Positions 59,121-64,000 of a DNA stretch of 64,000 bases are shown here, piece after piece. Numbering within the stretch: the first letter of the stretch is position 1; every line of letters begins with the position of its first letter. A program made the translations under genes and the position numbers. The notes under the pieces are model-generated. The model worked only from the letters and a program-made list of their open reading frames with translations, was not told the DNA's origin and did no database searches. The stretch is from the NCBI RefSeq assembly GCF_026341855.1, contig NZ_JAPENW010000001.1:6687001-6751000 (forward strand). Reading direction: 5' to 3'. The stretch is from Streptomyces sp. NBC_00568. GTDB taxonomy: Bacteria; Actinomycetota; Actinomycetes; Streptomycetales; Streptomycetaceae.

Positions 59121-59404
59121 CACCAGCAGGCTTGGCCCGCCCGCCGGCCGCCGTCACCTGTGGGATTGGGCCGCCTGCCGGCCGCCGTCACCTGTGGGCT
59201 TGGCCCGCCTGCCGGCCGCCGTCACTCGTGGGCGTGGCCTGCCTGCCGGCCGTGCCACCTGTGCGCTTGGCCCGCCCGCCGACCGTGCCACCTGTGCGCT
59301 TGGCCCGCCCGCCGACCGCGTCACCTGTGGGCTTGGCCCGCCCGCCGACCGCGTCACCCGCAGGTCTGGGCCGCTCGCCGGCCGTCGTCACCCGCAGGCG
59401 CGGG
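59121..59404. repeat. 33-34-bp tandem minisatellite, 8.5 units
   Basis: Units start at 59121, 59155, 59189, 59223, 59256, 59289, 59322, 59355 and 59389. Each begins CACCTGTGGGCTTGGCCC-like and ends GCCGGCCGCCGT or GCCGACCGCGT. Unit length changes from 34 to 33 bp in the middle. There are no spacers, so it is not a CRISPR array. Confidence 0.9.
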
Positions 59405-59518
59405 GGCACCCGCCGACCGTGGTCTCGCGTCGACCGTGGTCTCGCGCCGACCGGCGCCCGCGGAATCGCGAAGCTCACCGACGCGCCAAGTGCCGTCCCG
59501 CGCCGACCGCCGTCTGGC

Positions 59519-59626
59519 ACGGACTGCGCCTCCCGCACAGAGTGCGAGTCCCGCACGGACTGCGCGTCCTGCACGGATGGTGCGTCCCGCGCCGTCTGCG
59601 CGCCCCGCACCGACCGTGCGGCCAAC
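59519..59626. repeat. 18-bp imperfect tandem repeat, ~6 units
   Basis: Units at 59519, 59537, 59555, 59573, 59591 and 59609 follow ACGGACTGCGCGTCCCGC with one to five changes each. A separate pair of GACCGTGGTCTCGCG copies lies just before (about 59417-59447). Confidence 0.75.
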
Positions 59627-59764
59627 GGCGGCAGACCCGGCGCCCGGTGCGGCGTCCGCACGACGTTCGCGCCACCACACGGAGGTCATGCGCCTGACCC
59701 CGCGAGGAGAGCGCCACGTCGCCTTCCGGCCACCCGGCGTTGACACGCTTGCGGAGTGTTGGCC

Positions 59765-61171
59765 ATGGCTTTCCCCGTCGATCTCCGCCGCTGCCAGGCT
59801 CTGGGCCTGGCCGGAACCGCCTTTCTCGCGCTGGGCGGCGAGACTGCGGGGGCCCTGCCCGCGGCCGAATTCCTCGCTCCCGAGTCGGGGCGTGCTGTAC
59901 TCGGCCTGGTCGGGGTGTACTTCGGGGTCGTTCTGCTGATCGCCGCCTGGGCGCTGCTGGGCACCGTCGTACGGGGGCCCGAACCCCCGACTCCGCGTTC
60001 CCTGCTGCTCGTGCTGGCCCTTTGGGCGGCGCCGCTGCTGCTCGCGCCCCCGCTGTTCAGCCGGGACGTCTACAGCTACCTCGCGCAGGGCGCCATGGTC
60101 GACGCCCACATCGACGTGTACGCGTACGGACCCGCGCGGCTCGGCGGCCCGCTCGCCGACGAGGTGGCGCCCGTCTGGCAGCAGACGACGACGCCGTACG
60201 GCCCGGTCTTCCTCGCCGTCGCGTCCGCCCTGTCGGCGCTGACCCGCGGGGAGATACCGGCCGGACTGCTCGGCATGCGCCTGGTGGCCCTGCTCGGGGT
60301 CGCCCTGATGGCGGCGGCCCTGCCCCGCCTCGCCCGGCACAGCGGCGCCGATCCGGCCGCCGCGCTGTGGCTCGGCGCGCTGAATCCCCTCGTCCTGCTG
60401 CACCTGGTGGCCGGCGCGCACAACGACGCCATCATGCTCGGCCTGCTCGGTGTCGGCCTGGTGGCCGCGCGCGGCCGATGGCACATCGTCGGCGTCGTTC
60501 TGATCACCCTCGCGGCGCTGGTCAAGGCGCCCGCCGCGCTCGGTCTGCTGGCGGTCGTCGCGCTGCGCGGGCGCGGGCGAGGGCGCCGGGGGACGGCGCG
60601 GGCCACGGTGACGACCCTGGTGACCGCCGCCGCTACGACGGTCGCCGCGACGGCGGTGGCCGGTACGGGGTACGGCTGGATAGCCGCCCTGAGGACGCCG
60701 GTCTCGCCGCACAACTGGTCACCCACCAGCGTGCTCGGCCGCGCCACCGGCGCCGTGCTGCAGAACCTCGGCAGCGGCCTCGCGCCGCTCGCCATGCCCG
60801 CGTGGCACGCGGCCGGACTGGTGGCGACCGTGTGCCTGCTGCTGTTCATATGGCTCCGGCTGCGGCCGCACCCGGTCTACGCGCTCGGCCTGAGTCTGGC
60901 CGCGGTGGCGGTGTTCGGGCCCGCCATCCGGCCCTGGTACGCGCTGTGGGGCCTGTTCCTCATAGCGGCGGCGGCCCCCACCGGTTCGACGCGGGGCCGC
61001 GTCGCCGCCGTCAGCGCGGTGCTCGCGCTCGCGGTGCTGCCCAGCGGGGCACCGGCGGATGTGGAACAGGTGGTCCTCGCCGTCTCCGGGGGAGTGCTCG
61101 CCCTGGTCGTGCTCTGCCAGGCCCACCAGGCGGCGCAGCCGAACGCACCGGTACTGGAGCGGACGGCATGA
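59765..61171 (+). CDS. GT-C mannosyltransferase, MptB-like
   Basis: The 468-residue polytopic protein has about 12 helices, with the GT-C signature loop PLFSRDVYSYLAQGAMVDAH after the second helix (Asp in the first outside loop) and AHNDAIMLGLLGVG later. This matches polyprenol-phosphomannose-dependent alpha-1,6-mannosyltransferases (MptB type), which in mycobacteria build lipomannan; in Streptomyces the acceptor is not certain. ATG 59765 has GGAG at 8 nt; GTG 59756 is the alternative. Its stop overlaps the next GT gene (ATGA). Confidence 0.8.
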   Translation: MAFPVDLRRCQALGLAGTAFLALGGETAGALPAAEFLAPESGRAVLGLVGVYFGVVLLIAAWALLGTVVRGPEPPTPRSLLLVLALWAAPLLLAPPLFSRDVYSYLAQGAMVDAHIDVYAYGPARLGGPLADEVAPVWQQTTTPYGPVFLAVASALSALTRGEIPAGLLGMRLVALLGVALMAAALPRLARHSGADPAAALWLGALNPLVLLHLVAGAHNDAIMLGLLGVGLVAARGRWHIVGVVLITLAALVKAPAALGLLAVVALRGRGRGRRGTARATVTTLVTAAATTVAATAVAGTGYGWIAALRTPVSPHNWSPTSVLGRATGAVLQNLGSGLAPLAMPAWHAAGLVATVCLLLFIWLRLRPHPVYALGLSLAAVAVFGPAIRPWYALWGLFLIAAAAPTGSTRGRVAAVSAVLALAVLPSGAPADVEQVVLAVSGGVLALVVLCQAHQAAQPNAPVLERTA

Positions 61172-62892
61172 CGGAAGACCCGAGGTCTGGGACGGGTCCG
61201 AGCGGGTCGAGGGGGTCGAGGGGGTCGAGGGGGTCGAGGGGGTCGAGGGGGACGAGGGGGACGAGGGGGACGAGGGGGACGAGGGGGACGAGGGGGACGA
61301 GGGGGACGAGGGGGACGACAGGAGTGTCGAGGGGGACGACAGGAGTGAAGACGCCGAGCGGCGTTCGGGGGCCGAGCGGCGAGGTGCCGGGCGGGCCGAG
61401 GGGTCCCGGCGGCATTTCGGCGGTGCTGGGCACCGATCGCCGGCGCTTCGGTCTCGTCCTCGGACTGGCCGTCGTCGTCGGCGTGTTCACGGCCACCGTG
61501 CCGCTGCTCCGCGACTGGTTCGACCTGCGCGTGTACTACGGGACGGTCGACACCTGGGTCCACCACGGCGGCCGGATCTACGACTACCGGGTGCCGGGAA
61601 CGACGTACGGCTTCACCTATCCGCCGTTCGCGGCGCTCGGCATGCTGCCGATGGCCCTGGTCGGGCTGCCCACGGCGATCGCCGTCGCCCTGCTGCTCAA
61701 CCTCGCCGCGCTGGCCTCCGCGGTGGCGATCCTGGTCGGACCTGCACTGCGCCGCTACGGCTGGTTCGGCTTCGCCCTGACGGCCTGTCTGCTGGCCCTG
61801 TTCGAACCGGTCCGCGACACCTTCAGCTTCGGTCAGGTCAACCTGGTGCTGCTCGCGCTCGTGCTGAGCGACGCCTGGCTGCTGTCGAGCGGGCGCGGCC
61901 GCTGGGCGGGCGCCGGGATCGGCCTCGCCGCGGCGATCAAACTCACGCCGGCGCTCTTCATCGTGCTGCTCCTGCTCGGCCGCCGTCGGCGTGCGGCCGG
62001 TGTCGCGACGGCCGTCGCCGCCCTGGCCACCGCGCTGGCGGCGTGGGCGGCACCGGGCGCGTCGCGCTTCTACTGGACCGACGCGCTGTGGGACACGGCC
62101 CGTGTCGGGCGTCCGGCCTACGTCTCCAACCAGTCGTTGCAGGGTGTCCTGGCCCGGCTCACGGCCCCCGAGGACCCGAGCCGGGCCCTGTGGGCGACGG
62201 CTTCCCTGCTGGTCCTGTGCCTGTGGGCCCGGCGGGTCTCGCGGGCTCTGGCCGACGACGACTGGACCGCGGCGTTCGCCCTCACCGGCCTCGCCGCCTG
62301 TCTCGTCAGCCCGATCACCTGGGTGCACCACTTGGTGTGGCTGCTGCCGTCCTTCGCCGTGCTGCTGCACAGGCACAGGCTGCGGGTCGCGGCGGCTCTG
62401 TACGCGGTGCTGTGCAGCAGCGTGGTGTGGCTGTGGTTCGACGACGCGTCGGGCCTCGACGGGTTCCTCGGCAGCAACACCTATACGTGGGTCACGCTCG
62501 GGCTGCTGGTGTGGCTGCCCGCCGGTCAGCCGCGCGGGGGCCGGGCCGCCTTGATCCGCAGGGCGAGAGCGACGCTCGCGGCACCCAGACCGGCGGCGCC
62601 CGCGATCCCCGCGGCTGCGGACCAGTCGAACCCTTCGTCGTCCGGGAGCGCGGCGGCCACGGGCCGTGCGGTGGCCTCGCGCCATGCGGTGGCACCGGGC
62701 CGGGCGGCGGAACCGGCCGGGGTGGACGGACCGGCCGGGGTGGACGGACCGGCCGGGGCGGCGGGACCGGCCGCGGGTACGGCACGTGTGTCGAGCAGTG
62801 TCCCCACGGGCTCGACACGGCCGGCCGCCTCGAAGCCCCAGTCGAGCAGCGAGCGCGCCTCCTCGTACACGGTGAACCCGCCGCCCGCCTGA
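61168..62892 (+). CDS. GT87/DUF2029-type mannosyltransferase with repeat-rich N-terminus
   Basis: The 574-residue protein has a ~75-residue Ser/Thr-Arg-Gly repeat N-terminus (five SRG then seven TRG), then a polytopic GT87-like body (LRDWFDLRVYYGTVDTWVHH with the loop Asp, TFSFGQVNLVLLALVLSD, AAIKLTPALFIVLLLL, SPITWVHHLVWLLPS). The membrane part ends near 62530 (LLVWLPAGQP). The last ~120 residues are Ala/Pro-rich and read antisense to the carboxypeptidase gene, a 367-bp convergent overlap. That tail is probably a stop-loss extension. ATG 61168 overlaps the MptB-like stop, so the two are co-translated. Confidence 0.8.
   Translation: MTEDPRSGTGPSGSRGSRGSRGSRGSRGTRGTRGTRGTRGTRGTRGTRGTTGVSRGTTGVKTPSGVRGPSGEVPGGPRGPGGISAVLGTDRRRFGLVLGLAVVVGVFTATVPLLRDWFDLRVYYGTVDTWVHHGGRIYDYRVPGTTYGFTYPPFAALGMLPMALVGLPTAIAVALLLNLAALASAVAILVGPALRRYGWFGFALTACLLALFEPVRDTFSFGQVNLVLLALVLSDAWLLSSGRGRWAGAGIGLAAAIKLTPALFIVLLLLGRRRRAAGVATAVAALATALAAWAAPGASRFYWTDALWDTARVGRPAYVSNQSLQGVLARLTAPEDPSRALWATASLLVLCLWARRVSRALADDDWTAAFALTGLAACLVSPITWVHHLVWLLPSFAVLLHRHRLRVAAALYAVLCSSVVWLWFDDASGLDGFLGSNTYTWVTLGLLVWLPAGQPRGGRAALIRRARATLAAPRPAAPAIPAAADQSNPSSSGSAAATGRAVASRHAVAPGRAAEPAGVDGPAGVDGPAGAAGPAAGTARVSSSVPTGSTRPAASKPQSSSERASSYTVNPPPA
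61204..61311. repeat. 9-bp tandem repeat inside GT87 gene, 12 units
   Basis: Five GGGTCGAGG units (61204-61248) are followed by seven GGGACGAGG units (61249-61311). Being a multiple of 3, length changes keep the frame; the repeat encodes (SRG)5(TRG)7. Confidence 0.9.
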
Positions 62893-63812
62893 GGGTTCAT
62901 CAACGTGACGACGAGGGTGCGCCCGTCGCGGCGCGCGGCGGCGACCAGGGTGTTGCCGGCGTTCGTGGTGTAGCCGTTCTTGACGCCGATCAGACCTGGG
63001 TAGGGCGCCACCCCGTTCGCGCCGGTCAGCAGCCGGTTGGTGTTCTGGATGCCGTACGAGGAGCCGCGGTCGCCGGGGAACATCGATTCGGCGGTGGCGC
63101 AGTACCGCGCGAAGTCGGCGTTGCGCAGCCCCGCGCGCCCGAAGACCGCCAGGTCGTACGCCGACGAGACCTGCCCGGGTGTGTCGTACCCGTCGGGCGA
63201 GACGACGTGGGTGTCGCGGGCGCCGAGCGAGCGGGCCTTGGCCTGCATCTGGGCGGTGGTGGCCGTCCAGCCGCCGTTCATCGCGGCGAGCACGTGGACG
63301 GCGTCGTTGCCGGAGTTGAGGAAGACCCCGCGCCACAGGTCCGCCACGCTGTAGGTGTGATTCTCGGCCACGCCGACCAGGCTGCTGCCCGCGCCGATGC
63401 CTTCCAGCTCCTCTTCCTTGACGGTGTGCCGGATGTTGCCGGGCAGCGACGGGAGGACGGTGAGGGCGAACAGGGTCTTGAGGGTGCTGGCGGGCGGCAG
63501 CCTGCGGTGGGCGTTGTGCGCGGCGAGTACGTCGCCGGTGCGGGCGTCGGCCACCAGCCACGACAGCGCGGAGATGTCCTCGGGGACCTCGGGCGCCCCG
63601 GTCCGGGGGCGTACCTGCGTCCCGGTCCGGTAGAGCGCCGAGGACTGCGACGCGGCAGGCCGGGGCGCCCCGGGGCCCGCATCGGCGAGTGCGGCGGCCG
63701 GGCTCGTCGCGGCGGCCAGCACACCGACCACGCAGACGGCGGAGCAGGAGAGGGCGGCGCGCGTGACCGAGGAGCGAGAAGCGGCGGCCCGGAATGAGAA
63801 TCCGATGGTCAT
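62526..63812 (-). CDS. D-alanyl-D-alanine carboxypeptidase (S11 penicillin-binding protein)
   Basis: The 428-residue exported enzyme has an N-terminal signal (RAALSCSAVCVVGVLAAATSP, cleavage near residue 40-45), catalytic S109-x2-K112 in PASTLKTL, SGN in FLNSGNDAV, and K278-N279-G280 (VKNGYTTNAGN) where most S11 enzymes have KTG. A C-terminal hydrophobic helix (SAAAGIAGAAGLGAASVALALR) plus RIKAARPPRG anchors it in the membrane, after a linker with PAGPSTPAG repeats. It trims pentapeptide stems in peptidoglycan. Start 63812 gives the best signal; 63878 is possible. The 3' end overlaps the convergent GT87 gene. Confidence 0.87.
   Translation of the reverse strand: MTIGFSFRAAASRSSVTRAALSCSAVCVVGVLAAATSPAAALADAGPGAPRPAASQSSALYRTGTQVRPRTGAPEVPEDISALSWLVADARTGDVLAAHNAHRRLPPASTLKTLFALTVLPSLPGNIRHTVKEEELEGIGAGSSLVGVAENHTYSVADLWRGVFLNSGNDAVHVLAAMNGGWTATTAQMQAKARSLGARDTHVVSPDGYDTPGQVSSAYDLAVFGRAGLRNADFARYCATAESMFPGDRGSSYGIQNTNRLLTGANGVAPYPGLIGVKNGYTTNAGNTLVAAARRDGRTLVVTLMNPQAGGGFTVYEEARSLLDWGFEAAGRVEPVGTLLDTRAVPAAGPAAPAGPSTPAGPSTPAGSAARPGATAWREATARPVAAALPDDEGFDWSAAAGIAGAAGLGAASVALALRIKAARPPRG
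62712..62773. repeat. 18-bp tandem repeat in the gene overlap
   Basis: ACCGGCCGGGGTGGACGG occurs at 62712-62729 and 62730-62747, a variant at 62748-62765 and a partial unit after it. It codes for the Pro/Ala/Gly linker of the carboxypeptidase and for part of the GT87 tail. Confidence 0.8.
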
Positions 63813-63900
63813 ACCGCAAACGTAGGAACGGACTCGCGACACGCCGGGCTGCCCGGGCCGAGTGGCGACGTCGAGCACCCGGATGCCACAGGCGCGGGGG

Positions 63901-64000
63901 TCAGGAGGGCAGGGTGGGGTGAACCTGGCGCAGGAAGGCGGCGTTGTCGGGGGTGGCGCGCAGCCGTTCCAGGAGCGTTTCCAGGCCGGCCTGCCCGTCC
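63901..64000 (-). CDS. C-terminal end of an unidentified gene
   Basis: The minus frame is open from the window edge to a TGA at 63903-63901 and reads AGLETLLERLRATPDNAAFL near its end. Composition and third-position GC look coding. Only 32 residues are visible; I do not recognise the family. Confidence 0.5.
   Translation of the reverse strand, partial: DGQAGLETLLERLRATPDNAAFLRQVHPTLPS

Larger units (their letters stand above)
59108..59764. other. 650-bp intergenic minisatellite region
   Basis: No gene is supported; all long open frames here are translations of the repeats described at 59121-59404 and 59519-59626. A TTGACA at 59740-59745 may be the -35 of the mannosyltransferase operon. Confidence 0.5.

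Noticed and set aside
59121..59404. CRISPR array
   Set aside because: Repeats are head-to-tail with no unique spacers and no cas genes are present.
61059..63797. 912-codon plus-strand ORF across GT87 and carboxypeptidase
   Set aside because: Arg/Pro/Gly shadow frame spanning two real genes in other frames.

Overview
The window is high-GC actinobacterial DNA, almost certainly from a Streptomyces chromosome. The evidence is strong G/C third-position bias, many ATGA/GTGA stop-start overlaps, an SCO2400-type zinc-ribbon membrane protein, two PAS/GAF-SpoIIE-HATPase regulators, a type III polyketide synthase, secreted starch- and galactan-degrading enzymes, and many one-component regulators (TetR x3, PucR, LacI, MarR, GntR, ArsR-like). 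No rRNA, tRNA, CRISPR array, insertion sequence or prophage was seen.

Layout. 1-5 kb is sparse and decayed: weak ORFs, an SCO2400-like gene, a catalase-like heme protein, then broken fragments (an APH-kinase/SpoIIE-phosphatase chimera and an alpha/beta-hydrolase N-terminus). 5-10.2 kb is a lipid or acyl-CoA catabolic block: thiolase, HAD hydrolase, TetR, acyl-CoA dehydrogenase and SDR. The thiolase and dehydrogenase units start from two nearly identical promoters that share an embedded inverted repeat. 10.5-17.5 kb holds a TetR/PucR pair divergent from a complete livGFHMK-type ABC importer. 17.9-28.3 kb holds two SpoIIE-phosphatase sensors, an ActP-like symporter with its DUF485 partner, an MDR oxidoreductase, a CBS-BON pseudogene and the type III PKS. 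28.8-37.7 kb holds a propeller-like lipoprotein, a small membrane protein, a class V aminotransferase, a DHA2 exporter with a divergent TetR across an operator array, and a two-gene permease/TIGR03943 unit. 38.1-41.1 kb is a large secreted CBM25-CBM25-FN3-GH13 amylase. 42.1-43 kb is a MarR/VOC pair.

43.2-52 kb is a coherent beta-1,4-galactan locus. A LacI regulator, two sugar permeases and a binding lipoprotein are divergent from GH42 beta-galactosidase and a secreted GH53 endo-galactanase, with a LacI-type operator at 47579-47592. Extracellular GH53 would release galacto-oligosaccharides, the ABC system would import them, and GH42 would hydrolyse them.

52-64 kb contains an ArsR-like regulator with a strictosidine-synthase-like protein, a crcB-DUF190-crcB fluoride-export cluster, uppP, a GntR/small ORF/asparaginase unit followed by glutaminase, a minisatellite-rich gap, two GT-C mannosyltransferase-like genes, and a D-Ala-D-Ala carboxypeptidase whose 3' end overlaps the convergent glycosyltransferase by 367 bp.

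The most unusual signals are the twin promoters with a shared operator, three copies of an 18-bp TetR-type operator at unlinked loci, a Shine-Dalgarno-equipped 40-codon leader ORF abutting the thiolase gene, the APH-SpoIIE chimeric pseudogene, and several GC-rich minisatellites. No obviously new multi-gene defence or mobile system was found.
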